This document shows, piece by piece, positions 31,409-44,330 of a DNA stretch of 64,000 nucleotides. The DNA is taken from assembly GCF_025370935.1 (NCBI RefSeq), contig NC_133474.1:21167560-21231559 (forward strand), given 5' to 3'. The DNA comes from Choristoneura fumiferana. Its lineage: Eukaryota; Arthropoda; Insecta; Lepidoptera; Tortricidae. Position 1 is the first letter of the stretch; each line of letters begins with the position of its first letter. Below the pieces are notes generated by a model, which worked only from the letters and a program-made list of their open reading frames with translations, had not been told where the DNA came from and made no database searches. The translations under genes and the position numbers were made by a program.

Positions 31409-31861
31409 TCAGAATATGACTGTGAGCGGCCGCCTGAACTCCGCACCGCCTTGGGTGCTCTGAGCGTACTGACCGGGATATTGCGGCATAAGGATACTAG
31501 GAGATCCTTGGTAGTAAGGTAAGGACGGGGAAGGATTTGATCCTGAAGAGGAACTACCTTCTGCTCTCTCTTGGCTGCTCTTGGCTGTTATATCTGGGGA
31601 TTCAGCGGAGGAGCGCGGGGATAGGCTGGACGGAGCTGGCGCTACTGAGTTTAACCCTGCCATGGCTGCGGCAGAAGCTTCAGAGTACATCTTGCTGATG
31701 TCCATAGGATACGAACGTTGTTGTTGCTGGTCCATGTACATGTACGCTTTGGATAAAGCTGCCGAGTCCAAGTAGCCTCGCGAGGGATCAGGGTACATGC
31801 CGTAGCTCCTGTATTTCTCTGCTTCAATGGAGTATTTTGACATGTCCATTGATGAACCGAC
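31409..31861 (-). CDS. Terminal coding exon of a SoxB-group transcription factor (Sox21b-like)
   Basis: The exon opens after TTGTTTCAG at 31,862-31,870, in phase 0 (GTC GGT), and ends with TGA at 31,409-31,411: 150 codons plus stop. The peptide begins VGSSMDMSKYS, is rich in Tyr, Met and Ser, has the phrases YLDSAALSKAYMYMDQQQQR and YPMDISKMYSE, a Ser/Pro-rich stretch, and ends GGAEFRRPLTVIF. The RRPL-x-VIF terminus and the Tyr-rich, alanine-spaced tail are what I know from insect SoxB proteins, nearest to Sox21b. These C-terminal regions act outside the DNA-binding HMG box, in transcriptional regulation of neural and embryonic patterning genes. The HMG-box exon is not in the window. The preceding exon is at 51,013-51,149 (duplicate 42,805-42,942). 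Dichaete or Sox21a remain possible. Confidence 0.7.
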   Translation of the reverse strand, partial: VGSSMDMSKYSIEAEKYRSYGMYPDPSRGYLDSAALSKAYMYMDQQQQRSYPMDISKMYSEASAAAMAGLNSVAPAPSSLSPRSSAESPDITAKSSQERAEGSSSSGSNPSPSLPYYQGSPSILMPQYPGQYAQSTQGGAEFRRPLTVIF

Positions 31862-32007
31862 CTGAAACAATGGAAATATACGTGAGATATAATCATAGGA
31901 GACAAAACAGGTAACATTTTTTGGGGTCTCCAGACCACTAGGAATATCCATTTTGGGGTTTCAAATTATCTCCATACCAAAGTTCCAAACGACCGGTTAA
32001 GTACTTG

Positions 32008-32393
32008 AAGAGCGTTTATACCTGCTGAGCTGGCAACGTTGCATTTTTGTTAGTTTTTCTCGATTATTCCATAAAAATTGAATGAAAATTAAAAATGTTT
32101 TCTGATAGAACACTTCTTAATATATAAGTTAATGTGTCTACTCCAATAATTATTCGAGATAAACTTTTATATTCCTTAAAAACGAATTAATGTTTATGCC
32201 CGGTTTTTAAAGAATATAAAAGTCTATAACGAATAATTATTGGAGTAGACAAATTAACTTAAGTATATATTAAGAAGTGTTCTATCAGACAACATTATTA
32301 ATTTTCATTCAATTTTTATGGAATAATCGATAAAAAACTAACAAAAATGCAACGTTGCCAGCTCAGCAGGTATAAACGCTCTTAATTATAAAA
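32008..32393. mobile_element. 386-bp long inverted repeat in the Sox intron
   Basis: Arms of about 170 bp: the left arm starts AAGAGCGTTTATACCTGCTG and the right arm ends with its inverse, CAGCAGGTATAAACGCTCTT. Pairing is nearly complete through AATAATTATTGGAGTAGAC, leaving a loop of roughly 30-40 bp. No frame. A foldback transposon is the simplest explanation. Confidence 0.8.
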
Positions 32394-34159
32394 GCGTCAC
32401 AAACAAACATAATCACTTTCACATTTTATAGTAAATATTAGTAAGGATGTTTTAAGAGAGCTTAAATAATAAGTATAGAATTAGCCAAAGAAAAGCACAA
32501 GTTTAAATAAATAGGACGAAACTCCACTCAAATCTTGACACGCAATTTAAAATAAGTGTTCACTTAAGTTTAATGGTCAATATATAATTTATAGTGCCTT
32601 GACACCGGATTATAGTAATAAACGATAAATAACAACAAGTCGAAATATTTTCAAATCGCCACCTCGATGGATCACAATAACGTATAAAACGTACTTTAAT
32701 TTATTTAAATGATTACAGAATTGTTATCAAATAATAATATGTGAATGGTCACGACTATGACTATCTTAATCCAGCTTTGCATTAAGTACTTCATTAATAA
32801 TAATAACTTTATTGAATGTATAATTCTTTATATAAACATGCCTCATTCAAATTTAACGCGCCTACTGTGCTTTGTGTAGCTTGTGACAGAAATGGAGAAC
32901 GCAGATCTCACGCTCACAGTGGTTGGCGAACATTCTTACATTGACTGTTTCGGTGCTAAATGAGACAAAAAGTACTGAACAGAAATTAATTTCTTTAAGC
33001 ATCAGTCGAAGAAAACATTTACAGATTGCGGTATATACTCTCGTGTAAGGTCTGTACGCTGTGTAGTGGTGCACGCTGAAAATCAGCGCGGTAAAGCATA
33101 GTCCTCACCGGACATGCTGAGCTTAAGCCTTTTGCCACTGATTGATTGATTGGTTGAGCATGTACCTTGTGTTTTTATGGGCATTTTTTTTTCTTTATAA
33201 TATGTTGATACGAATTTAACTGAAGGAATGCGAAGCGCAAGCAGGTATCTCAGTACGAATGTGTCCAATGTTAAAGACGTACCTACGTGAAGGCAAACAA
33301 AATCTTTTATACCACTATAAATCCAAAAAGCTTGATAAGAGTGGATCAATAATAGAATATTAGATTCTAAATCTGAGTACCTTTAAAGCAAGCAAGATTT
33401 TCACTCGGCATGTGCACCACAATACACAAACATCAACGTTTTTTTAAACCCACAACGATGAAAAACGTATTTGGGTAAATATTCAGTGTTTTTGCGGTAT
33501 TTTTTTTTCTTTATTACCGTTTCGGCAAATATTATTGAAAGAGATGATGCTCAGGGGCACATTTTTATGAAAACTAAAGACAATACCGATGCTAAATCTA
33601 ATATGATTAAAATTGTCGCGAGTTGTCCTTCCGTTGCGTTAATAAACGTGAGATGGTAATGTAATGACGTTTAACCGAGGTTCAAAACGCTTACTAGGAA
33701 GTAGGCATACAAAATAAAGGCATTTTGGTGACCCAACAAAAATGACTCTAAAAATTTCTCCCTGTATTTTTACATCACTTATCTCAACAGGTGCCTTAAC
33801 CTTCACGTAGGTAACCTCAAGATATTCAGTCGTTTGTGTACCCACAAATCATTAAATTATAAAAGGCACAAACGCATCGATTATTTGGAATTTAATGAAC
33901 TGTGTCAGTTCGGTATTGTGGGAAAAATTATCTCTTATACGCGATACATACTGTCGTATAGTTCGACAAGTAATTTCAAAAGGCCACAGACGGTGGTGCC
34001 ATAATGCTGATTTATGTCATAAAAAGTGTACTATGGCAGTCGAAAGAATAAAATAATAAATATTTATGTTTTTACGTAAAATATGTTCGTAAATATCCTG
34101 GGACGACTTACCTACACCAATTGGTCCTAAGGTAAGTGAAGCTTGTAGTACAATGAGTA

Positions 34160-34285
34160 CTGGACAATCTTAGGCCTCTAGTTTGGCAACGCATCTGTAA
34201 TACCCCTGGTGTTGCAGATGTTTATGGGCGGTGGTGATCTCTTCCCATCAGGAGACCCACTTGCTCGTTTGCCATCCAGTCGAAA
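34160..34285 (+). mobile_element. Repeat Z (SINE-like), 3' part
   Basis: TAGGCCTCTAGTTTGGCAAC, GGGCGGTGGTGATCTCTTCC and CTCGTTTGCCATCCAGTCG, then an A-rich end. The same 3' end occurs at 54,291-54,540, 57,980-58,385 (reverse) and 60,191-60,417. It resembles the 3' end of CR1/Zenon-type LINEs, on which it may be parasitic. Confidence 0.6.
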
Positions 34286-35154
34286 AATAATTATAAAAAA
34301 AGTACAATTAGGTACATACATACATATTTAAATACATCGCATAAGTACCAATCATGATTATTTTCGTAACGTTTTAACTTTAGTAGGTAGAAATGGGTTC
34401 CGTATCTTGTAATTAGGTTCTACTCTATAGGCAATTATCGACGTTTTAATCTACCATCTATCTTAGAAGGCGCAGAAGGCGTTGTAGTATTATGTCATCG
34501 TCGTAAGTCCTGATTTTTTTAATATACCTACCTACATAATTCAGATCAAGACGAAAATTCCCAGTTTTGTGATTTTGGACATTATTTCTAATCGGCAGCG
34601 TGTATGGCTTCGTGGACGTTTGTACCCATGTTGTAGCAGGTCTGATCTGTCCATCGCACTTTACTCGCATAGCATTGTACTTTATAAAATACACGAAGAC
34701 TTAGGAGGCTACACGGGGCGAGTAAATAAAATCATTGCATGTATTTTTACATCCTATATCGTATTGTCTTGCCATCGCCATCGCCCGTGCGTCCCCGTTA
34801 GCGTACAGCACGCCGGCCGCTAAATCAGGCTTAGCGCGCGACACCAGTTTACAGCCGGCACAATCGGCGGCTATTTTACGGCGTTCGTAACGACCGACCG
34901 GCCGCGCTGATATACGCTGTGCTCAACTTTACAATTGTTTACGAGCTTTGTGGAGGAGCCCTTATGTTGATATATGCACGTACCTACAATATGCACCTAC
35001 TCTTAAGAGAAGCCGTAATAAGCGGTTGCCCTTTTTGTCAGCTGATCTCCTAGTACAAATTCGAGTAAAATACATAAACTAGACATCTATCATTAAAAGA
35101 GACTTCAATAGTTGAAACGTAGGTATATAACTAAGTAATTAGGTAGGTAACAGC

Positions 35155-35350
35155 CCGTGGTGGCCTAGTGGTTTGACCTATGGCCTCTGAGAGGATAGGG
35201 GTTCAAACCCGGGCTCGCATGTCTGAGTTTTTCAAAGTTTATGCGCGAAATTATATTTGAAATTTTATTTTACCTACTATCGGTAAAGGAAACATCGCGA
35301 GGAAACCCGTACAAACTGCGAAGCAGTTCAATGGTGTGTGTGAATTTTCA
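35155..35350 (+). mobile_element. SINE S1, 3'-truncated degenerate copy
   Basis: The head CCGTGGTGGCCTAGTGGTTT is intact and the B-box GGGGTTCAAACCC is present. The body is diverged and stops after GTTCAATGGTGTGTGTGAAT. Confidence 0.7.
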
Positions 35351-35807
35351 ATACGTACCTAATAAAATATCAGTAGTTCAATAATATTACGAGTACACCA
35401 GAAGCGATATAATAGTGTTCACTATCTCTCCAGCGCCACTGTTTGACAGACAGAAAAAGCGATTGCTATGGCGACGGCGCTCGCATTAGACGATAGCTTT
35501 ATTCTCGTAACTGACATTAACTTTGACACATGACCCTAATCCTCCGCGTCTTTATTGAGTGAATCGAATAGTAACGAGCACCCAATTAAAAGTGACCAAA
35601 TTGTCGCCTTTGGCACCAGCACTCAATCTCCAACGATCGCTAGTGCCATAGAACTAGGAATAAGAAAAATAGAGTCTAAAAACCACCACGCGTATGCTAA
35701 AAACTTTTTAGTAAAAAGCTATATTTCACACGCACACCTAGGTTGAATACCTCAAAGTAATACATCAATTTAAAGCTTCCAAAAATTTAATTAAGTTTAG
35801 GGGGGGG

Positions 35808-35942
35808 GCTGTTTCACCACCCATTGATTAATTTTTTTTGACGGATAAATGTGACGCCGTCTCCGTCTTTTTGAACAAAACAAACAGAGACGGCATCGCA
35901 TTAAACCGTCAGATAAATTTAATCAATGGGTCGTGAAACAGG
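35808..35942. mobile_element. 135-bp foldback MITE (CTGTTTCACCACCCATTG ends)
   Basis: The left arm is CTGTTTCACCACCCATTGAT, the right arm ATCAATGGGTCGTGAAACAG. Inner arms pair through GACGG and GACGCCGTCTC. A G-run immediately precedes it. No coding capacity. Confidence 0.75.
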
Positions 35943-37200
35943 GAGTTAATGTTATTTTTGTTTACAAAGAAGAAAGAAAACAAAATTAAAAACAAAACAT
36001 TAAATTGACGTCAAGACATTACAAAAACATATAATGTAATACTCGTACTACTAATATATTAGCTCTGTACCCTTAATGTAAGACTACGTCTCGATCACTC
36101 AAGTATTTGCAGTTCCGCTAACGAAGACAAGCTCAAAAAAAAACTTGGGTCATTGTAACGAAAGGAAAAGGCGGTAGTTCAAAAAGGATTACATTTAATT
36201 CTTGAGTATCGTAAACGTAATCTACTAAAACCTACAAGTAAAACAACCGGCCAACTGCCAAGTGTGAGTTGTATTTCATCGAGGGTTTAAATTTCAGCTT
36301 CCGCCTATTTATTACGTTTATTGGGACACAGCCTTGAGACAGACAAACGGACAGTGCGGCGACATTGAATAGAATTTCGTTTGCCACCCTTTGTGTACGG
36401 AACTATAAAAACTTGTGCTCATTGGCAGCGGGAGAACAGTAGCGATATCGACTGTGGAAGGAAATAAACAAGATAACATTTCTATTCCTCGTATAGTTCT
36501 GTGGCTAGCCCAGTTCGCCACGCCAACCGTGAAAGCAGCCCGATAAGCCCCCAATAATCGAATTCGAAAATCACAATGGTTCGTTACTCATTTTGAAGAA
36601 AACGCCCAATCATTATTTTTAATACAGGTAAAAATCACTGTTTATAGTACACATATGAATGGTAGCTGATTATATTGTTTCGCTTTCGGGGGCGATTCGA
36701 CACGTTAATCGAAAAAAATGCGTTTTCATGATAGTTCGGAGTCTATTAAGGTGGTACAATGGGTGATGGATCGGGGACGGGGCTACTGATACGTTTTTTT
36801 CTTTTCAGACTAGTAATAGCCCGTACAATATCTGTAAGATATCTTTTTTTGAGGAAAGAAAGCAATTTCGTGAACGTGATCTGATAAAAATAATCTATTT
36901 TGAGTTTGGTAATGGATCGGCAGGGCTTGCCTACACTTTTACAGCGTTAGTGTTTTTTATCTATTTAAAGATAAATTCTCCCTTTTTGTGAACACCAGTA
37001 GTCTTATAGCATGTGAAGATTTAATGTAACATTAGACTCACCATAAGTCAGATATATAATTAATTGATTGATTCCAGCGCCACTTTGCAAAGGTCCATAT
37101 CAATGAGTTAAGTACTTTAATTTATCTGGCCTCTCCTCTAAAATACAATAACACATATTGATAATAATCGTTTAACGGAGAAGCATGGTAGATTAATGTA

Positions 37201-37633
37201 AGGGGGCATCCATTAATTACGTGAGGTCTTCAAGGGGGGGGGGTCAAGTAAAATCTTTCCAAATCTCACTGGGAGAGGGGGGGTTTTCAAATATCACGTA
37301 AATTTTTTTCAGCAGAAAACCGTGTAAATTGCGTGAAAGTAAAGTTAAATTAAAGTAAAAAAAATCTAGAAAAAAATATGGCGAATTTAACACAATAGTT
37401 TTGTCACAGTGATTTTAAACTACCTACAAATCACAAGTCGTAATAAATAATAGAACGAATTTTTTATTTTTTTTTAAATCCGACGGGTTTACAGCCAACA
37501 CATTTCAAAAAATCTCACGTGAGATTTGAGGAGGGGGGAGGGAGTTAAGGAAAATCTTACGAAATCTCACCAGGGAGGGCGGGGGAGTCAAAAAATCCTA
37601 AAAAATGTCTCACGTAATTTATGGACGCCCCCT
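37201..37633. mobile_element. 433-bp TIR element (AGGGGG...CCCCCT ends)
   Basis: The left end is AGGGGGCATCCATTAATTAC, then GTGAG; the right end is CTCACGTAATTTATGGACGC, then CCCCT. Internal copies of AAATCTCAC next to G-rich runs repeat the terminal motif. This is a common insect non-autonomous DNA element. Confidence 0.75.
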
Positions 37634-37851
37634 AAGTGCATAGCAAAGTTTGACATGTGCCTTAAAAGGTTAAGAGCCAGTACAGACAGACGGATTGCAT
37701 TCCAACTGCAACCTTACTGCCAACTGCCCATACATTTGTCATTGCAGTCGGCACAACTGCACGCTGACTGCGATAAAAATGTATGAGCATTCGGCCGTTC
37801 GTACTGATTCTAAGATTTTACTGTCGAACCTTTGTTAGGTAACATGAATGA

Positions 37852-38155
37852 ATCATCATCCCAGCCTATATACGTCCCACTGCAGGGCACAGGCCTCCTC
37901 TCAGAATGAGAGGGCTTGGGCAGTAGTTCCAACGCGGGCCCAGTGCGGATTGGGAACTTCGCACACACCATTGAATTGCTTCGCAGGTTTGTGCAGGTTT
38001 CTCACGATGTTTTCCTTCACCGTAAAGCTCGTGATAAATTTCAAATCTAATTCCGCACATGAATTTCGAAAAACTCAGAGGTACGAGCCGGGGTTTGAAC
38101 CCACGATCCTCTGCTTGAGAGGCCATAGGTCAAACCACTCGGCCACCACGGCTTC
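37852..38155 (-). mobile_element. SINE S1, full-length copy
   Basis: Reverse orientation: the tail ATCATCATCCCAGCCTATAT is at the left and the head (GCCGTGGTGGCCGAGTGGTT on the minus strand) at the right. Frames on both strands across it come from the SINE. Confidence 0.85.
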
Positions 38156-38774
38156 ATAATGTATGAAACTGACACCCAATCTTTAACATATGAACTTTAT
38201 TCTGTAATTCTCAATTGTCTTTTATAACGCACAATCTCATCTGTCGACATTTATCGCAATAATCGCAACTTTGTCGAAACTTTCACGTAATCCTTTCGCT
38301 TTCGAATAGCGATGCCCGATAAGCCACCATTGTTACACGCATTCAATTAGCCGATGAATTCAACTGAGTTTGAATTCAATTAAAATAATTTCATTATCCA
38401 CTCGTTACGTAAGTTAAGGTATAAATAAACTTTCAATTAAGTTGTTTGTATGATTGACGGGAATTATTGCGCATTTTAATGGTGTTTCTATATAGTAGGT
38501 ATGATGGTTCATGGAAGCCACTGTTTGAATAGATTGCAAGCGTTTGACAGATTGACATAGTAAAGATTTTACAACTAACAGGAGATTTCCCTATCGATTT
38601 ACAAATGGTTATATACTACAGACCAGAGTCGAATTTAACACCTGCCAATTAATTTCACTACAAAAGTTGTAGGCTTTGCCAATGTTTTATGGCAGAGGGT
38701 AACACGTGACCATCTCCTATGATAAGTATTTTGAGATAAGCTGATGGCTATTGGTAAGAAAGTAGTATGTATGT

Positions 38775-38875
38775 ATGTATTTACAAATACTTTATTGTGC
38801 ATAAAACACAAAAATAATACAAAAATAAAACAACAAATCAAAAAGAGTACAAAGGCGAATTTATTCCTAAATGAA
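38775..38875 (-). mobile_element. Non-LTR retrotransposon 3' end
   Basis: TTTACAAATACTTTATTGTG then ACAAAGGCGAATTTATTCC on the plus strand: the same 3' end as 17,475-17,590, with a TATGTATGTATG tail at its left. Confidence 0.55.
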
Positions 38876-38889
38876 AGGAAAGGGGGTAG

Positions 38890-39075
38890 TATTTAATCTT
38901 AAATGAACCGATTTTGATAAAAACATCTAAAAACCCTCGCCAGAAAACCTGCTTTCAAATAAAAAAACCGCATTCAAATCGGTCCACCCGTTTAAGAGCT
39001 CTACGATGCCACAGACAGACACACATAGCGGTCAAACTTATAACACTCCTCTTTTTGCGTCGGGGGTTAAAAACG
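38890..39075 (-). repeat. Repeat D, reverse copy
   Basis: On the minus strand it starts AACCCCCGACGCAAAAAGAG and includes CGGGTGGACCGATTTGAATG. It directly follows the LINE 3' end to its left. Confidence 0.6.
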
Positions 39076-39894
39076 GTCAAGTGCGAATCGAACTCACGCA
39101 CTGGAGGTTCCATACATTACTGAAAAATTAAACTGACTAGGTCTGGATCTGTCTAACTATTATAGTACAGACACCATTAGACAAATTAAAAAGTATTTTT
39201 TCCCTAAGACTCGCACTTGACGGGTATTCAATTCAACAACTGTTTGTTGTTGCAGTGGCCATAAACATCCACACCTTTAGAGTGAAACCGACACAATTCC
39301 AAACATTCACATTACTAAAATAAACTTTGTTTGTATAAAATGAGAATATTTTGAATTTCATTTTCGTTGTGAAACGTGACATTTGAACTGTTTTTGAGAT
39401 ACAGTCCCGTGACAGGCAGACGGATTGATACTGTAGCACCATTAATAAGGTTAAATTGTCACCTTTCGTTTACGGAACGCTAAAAACGAAAAACACTAAC
39501 ACAAATCCCAATATCACATCATTTAAGGCTACTTGACACATAAACTTGTACAATTAATTCCGCAACCCTCTCATTTTTACACCCTCTCGTAAGATCACAT
39601 TAACATAGTCCTATGTCTAGTCACTAAGCAATCCAAACTCAACTGTAACCTTTAAGAAATAAAGTATAATTTTGGAAGTATTGAGAGATCGGACCTTGTT
39701 GTATGAGTTTAACAGCGAGGGTGGCGCCCCTAGTGAGGGTTGTAAGGAGTCTGTTTCTGGTTTATTGGATTAGTATTGGTTTTTGCAGGTTTTTAATTCG
39801 TGTTTTTTATCTTTATCTGTGTTTGGTGAGTTTGCTGATGAGTGAAGAATTGATGATTAGTATCACCCTCAGAGAATACATTTTAGACTAACAA

Positions 39895-40105
39895 GAACTC
39901 TGGTTGAGTTCGAAACGCGTCAGTGTAGTGTGGTGGCGGTGATAGTTGGGTGTTCCTACAGTGTGGAGGTGGAGGAGCTGCAAGAACACACATTTGTTGC
40001 ATAGACGTAGGTATCGTAAGGTCGCGGGTGAGCAAAGTAATTGTTTTAGTTCATCGATATTATTATGGACCTCCGCAAAGTAACGCCTGATTCAATCAAT
40101 TAACC
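39895..40105 (+). mobile_element. Repeat B, 3' part with truncated hammerhead-like core
   Basis: It starts inside the core: GAACTC, TGGTT, GAGTTC, GAAACGCGTC (39,895-39,917), and ends in the B terminus ATGGACCTCCGCAAAGTAAC, then GCCTGATTCAATC. The CTGANGA box is missing, replaced by unrelated sequence. The stem here is fully Watson-Crick (GAACTC/GAGTTC). Confidence 0.6.
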
Positions 40106-41694
40106 TGTTTTTTTTCATCATAAATTCACAATGTCATATTTAATTTGATGTACTGTAGCGAAGTAAAAAAAAATAAAGCGCCTAATAATCTGAATTTAAT
40201 AAAGTAAAGCCCGAAAATTCCTTTAATTATTTTCGGATCAATAAAGACGCCGTCTTAGAAAGGCCATTGTTGTTTAACGGTGAAATGGTTACTGTATTTT
40301 GATCGATCCAATAACACCAACGCTTCGATGACCACGTCTTTTTAAAATAATTAATAATATCCAAAATAAAATAACATTTAAAGCGTAAAAAATGGCACTA
40401 ATTGAGCGCCGGCATAATTACTTAAATCAGACGATTGAGCATGTTATTAAAATTTACCATTTTGCGGGAAAAAAACAAAAAATGTAAAAAAGCTAGTTGG
40501 TGGTGGGCGGTAGCTTGGAATCGCACCGTTTAGCAGAATTACTAACAGGCGTGAAATAGAGGATGCGTGCGTGAATAATAGTAACTGCGATGTAAAAGGG
40601 CGTAACTGCAATGTAAAAGGGCATAACTGCGATAATTGGACACAACTGCTATGCCAAATATGGAGCGCAATGCAAGTCCGAGTGCTTGCAGTAGCGAAGG
40701 TGTTCTAGTATAGATGTAAATACTTCATTTAATTAAAAATAGAGTTAAATTAGAGTTGTCACTTTTTTTGAGAAATGTAGGTTTACAGCCTTATACATTA
40801 AAGTTAGGAATGGTAACTATACCTACCGAGGATTTGGTGAATAAAATTGTACAAGACATGCACGAAATAGGTATGTACCAAGAAATTAATTTATTAGAGT
40901 TAACAGTATTTATTAATCAGAATATTATAATTTTCGAAATCAATATTATAAATATTTAATATTAATAATTATTCATTCGGTACAAAATACAATATTTCAC
41001 TTAAAATCTATGCAACACGTAATATATTGCGTTTGTTTGACCCTCGTAAACTATTAATAAGTAAGTATAACATTGGTACGTCCTATCATTGTTGTTGACA
41101 CACAATCCTTGTAGGAATTTTTTTTATTCAACGTTATTAAATTCACGATTATAATTTTTGAGATTTCCACTGTTTCTTTGGCGAAATGGCGAAAAGTAAA
41201 GCTAATACATACTTTTTCTATCCCTTTCGTCTGAATTCCTTACCTACTTCATAAATCGTTTCTTGGCAGTTACGCCATTGTTGTTCGTATTGCGACAGAT
41301 GTACGGGCTACCTGTTACGAACCGTGTAAAACCGTTTCACAGACTCATGCTAGCGACAAGCGTGTAATGAACGAGGATATCGTCTTCATAATTTAGCGCT
41401 TTTTGTGTGAGTTACGCCTTTTTGCGCGTTTAGTTTTAATATGATTAGTTCAAGATTTTTTTTAATTAGAACGGAGAAGTTAATAAGGTAGATGTTGATG
41501 TTTGAAAAACTGTATCGGTTACAGTTTTCGTTATTTAGGATGGACTTTTTTGACTTCTCGTAACCGAAAAAAAAAGAAATCTAAACCATTTCAATTTCTA
41601 TACCGTCTTAGAAATGCGTAAATCATCAAGATATTGACTTCGAATCAACTCAAAATAATGTAACTACCATATAAGTATATAAATAAATATAAAC

Positions 41695-41893
41695 AAGACA
41701 CCGATTGACTAAGTAAAGTTTGTGCTATGGTATTAGACAACGAATAAACATACTATATAGATAAATACATTATTAAACGTCCAAAACCCAAGAACAAACA
41801 TTCGTATTATTCATACAAATATCTGCCCCGACCGGGAATCGAACGCGGGACCAAAGCTTCATAGTAAGTTTTCTAACCACTTGCTATTATGCT
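41695..41893 (-). mobile_element. SINE S2, degenerate copy
   Basis: Minus strand: head GTGGTTAGAAAACTTACTATG, B-box with GGTCCCGCGTTCGATTCC, then ATATTTGTATGAATAATACG and the ACTTAGTCAATCGGTGTC end. The matching copy in the second block is at 49,885-50,095. Confidence 0.65.
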
Positions 41894-42164
41894 TGGCTTG
41901 GTTATGTGTGTTTTTGCTGTGACACTAGCGAAGCATGTTGTAGCATCGCGTGGCGTGTCGTATGTGATGTCACGTGTTAGTAAGTGCAAATTCAAATTCC
42001 GATTCATTTTACATTTCATACAATTCATACAGGTGGATATGGGTGTTGGCCTGTAATATGAGCAAATATTTAAACAAAGATAATACTCCTCAAACTGAAC
42101 AACATTAAGCGACTTAGATAATAATTATTTTTTAAAAAAATTTTATTATACTTTCTAGTTTATT

Positions 42165-42385
42165 CGAAGAAGCAATGTAAAGCAAAATGTTTGATGTTTG
42201 TAGTGTGACAGGCGACGTCAGTTGTGTTCTAGGATGGCGTACATTGATAGCATATTTAATTTGTATGAAAAAAAGGAAAATTCAAAGACACCATTATTTT
42301 TATAGTCGCTGAACTAATGTTTTTAGTTTGACGAGACGACTATGTTTTACGTTTATGTATTACAGGCCACACCCGTATAGTAAAT
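42165..42385 (+). repeat. Element G, copy
   Basis: GTGACAGGCGACGTCAGTTG and GTCGCTGAACTAATGTT, ending ACAGGCCACACCCGTAT. Its counterpart in the second block is at 50,355-50,590. Confidence 0.5.
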
Positions 42386-42402
42386 GACAGGTAATTTTCC
42401 TT

Positions 42403-42762
42403 AATACGGTATTTGACTATTTTGTATATGTTTTATAACTTAAACTACACAATGCCTTATCGAATAGAGAAACAGAACTTGTGCCTGTTACAAATACAAA
42501 GTGTGATAAAGGTTTGAAATTTCAAGATTAGACGGGAGAAAAACATACTGGCATGTGACGTCACACGCCAGTACCGCCATACTTGCTGCATAGAGAAAAA
42601 CGTTTGAGAAAGACACAGGTATATAGATTTTTCAAAAAATCCCAATAAAATCCAATTTTCAACCGATTTAAGTTTTCTCTTCGCCAAACACTGTCTGTAT
42701 ATCTATATTTTCATAATAATATTAATATATGGCAAATTCAGGAGTTGTCAAAATACCGTATT
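42403..42762 (+). mobile_element. MITE C copy beside the Sox exon
   Basis: It runs from AATACGGTATTTGAC to AAATACCGTATT. Its right end lies about 42 nt from the 5' splice site of the penultimate Sox exon (42,805). The other block has it at the same place. Confidence 0.8.
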
Positions 42763-42804
42763 TGCACACACACAACTACGACGTACAAATTAGGTAATAG
42801 GTAC

Positions 42805-42942
42805 CTGTGCATTAGGCGTAAGCGCAGCCGATATGGCGTTTTGCTGCGCAAGCCGCAGCGGCGGCGGCGGCCATGCTCGCGCCGAGGGGCCCATACGCCG
42901 CCCCGTAGTAGCCGCCCATCTGGCCCATGCCGCCTCCCATGC
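42805..42942 (-). CDS. Penultimate SoxB exon, copy 1, frameshifted by one base
   Basis: The acceptor is GTTCCACAG at 42,943-42,951 and the donor CAG|GTACC at 42,804. The exon is 138 nt, one more than the intact copy at 51,013-51,149. The extra base sits at GCGGCTTGCGCAG, just after the alanine run, and shifts the frame so that the exon reads into a TAA. Otherwise it encodes MGGGMGQMGGYYGAAYGPLG, then ASM and eight alanines. Given the gap-flanking duplication and the many homopolymer indels, a sequencing error in this haplotype copy is more likely than a true pseudo-exon. Confidence 0.65.
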
Positions 42943-44330
42943 CTGTGGAACAAACGAACATACTTATGAAAAAAAAACCTTCGTTCCTCCTTAGAATTCC
43001 TTTTTTACACAGCGAAACACACCGTAAAGTAACTGACTTAATGTACGAGTAAAGTTTAAAAATAGTAGATTGTACAACAAGGGCATAAAGCGATGCCTTT
43101 TACCGAGACGTTCATATAGCGTATTGGTTAATGCTAGAGTTTCACACTCTGTATTTCACTTCGATTGGAGGAAATTAAATAGAAACAATGGAACATTGTC
43201 TACTTACTAAGTACCTTTATTTTTCATGCATTGCTATAATAATTAGATTTTTTTAGTTTCATTGGTTAATTTGATTGATTTTTAGTTTACAAAAAAAAAA
43301 ACATAGACACTCTTTGTTTGTGGCTGTTGACACCTGATTACCTGGTCTTAGAAGAAGATTTATATAAAAAGTAATTTTATGGCGCCTAGATCCAGCATAA
43401 ATATTAACTTTTACGAGCATGAGAAGTGAAAAAAAACTTTACACGTACTACATAAACTTGATGTAAGACGCATTTATGTAAAAGGGTACTCCGTTAAAAT
43501 AAATATCGTAAAGTAACTACCTTTTATAACGCTATGCATTGTCGTTAAAAAAACTAAGTACCAAAGCCGAAATGAAAGCTCACACTTACCTACATTTACA
43601 ATTCAATAACTCAACTATTATCTCGCAACGCTCATAACGCTATGTCAATTCAATAGATACTATATTAAATGGTACCTCACTTTGTTTTCATTTTCATTTG
43701 AGATTGTGGACTAAGGAATGATTTCTATATTTCCAGTGAGATGTGGCTGAGTGATATAATAGACGATGATATGCAAAAGAGTAGTTGCATTAATAACTAT
43801 CTAAAAAATATCCATCGCCGATTTGTCTCTTAAAAGTACCTACCTCTTATTCAAATTAAAAAGCAACTTTAAGTTTACATATAAAAAAAATGCTGGCCAC
43901 TTTTGAACACAAAAACACAAACTTAAATCCTTTGCCAGTATCGCTCGGAGTCATAAAAACCAACCGAATTCCAGATTCGAATAGTTCCAAACATTCCAAA
44001 TTCATCGACACACAGCGTAATGGACAGAGAGCTCCATTGAGCAACGCGTAACGGCCGACTCTGAACACCAATTAATTATTTCATGTGCTGGAATAATCCG
44101 CCCTCGAGTGCCATTAACTACCGGTCAGTTCCTTAGAGGTGTTTATCAAACACGCCTTAGTTTGGGGTTAGGTCTGTATTATGAATGGACATGTGTTATT
44201 GTGGCTTGTGTGCTTTAATTAACGTCGGTCGAAGATGATTTTGTTTTCATCGATGACATGGTTTAATCTGACTTTTGTCGTTTCTTTTAACGATTGTAAA
44301 TGTTAGTTCACATTGATTAGCTTTTGGCCG

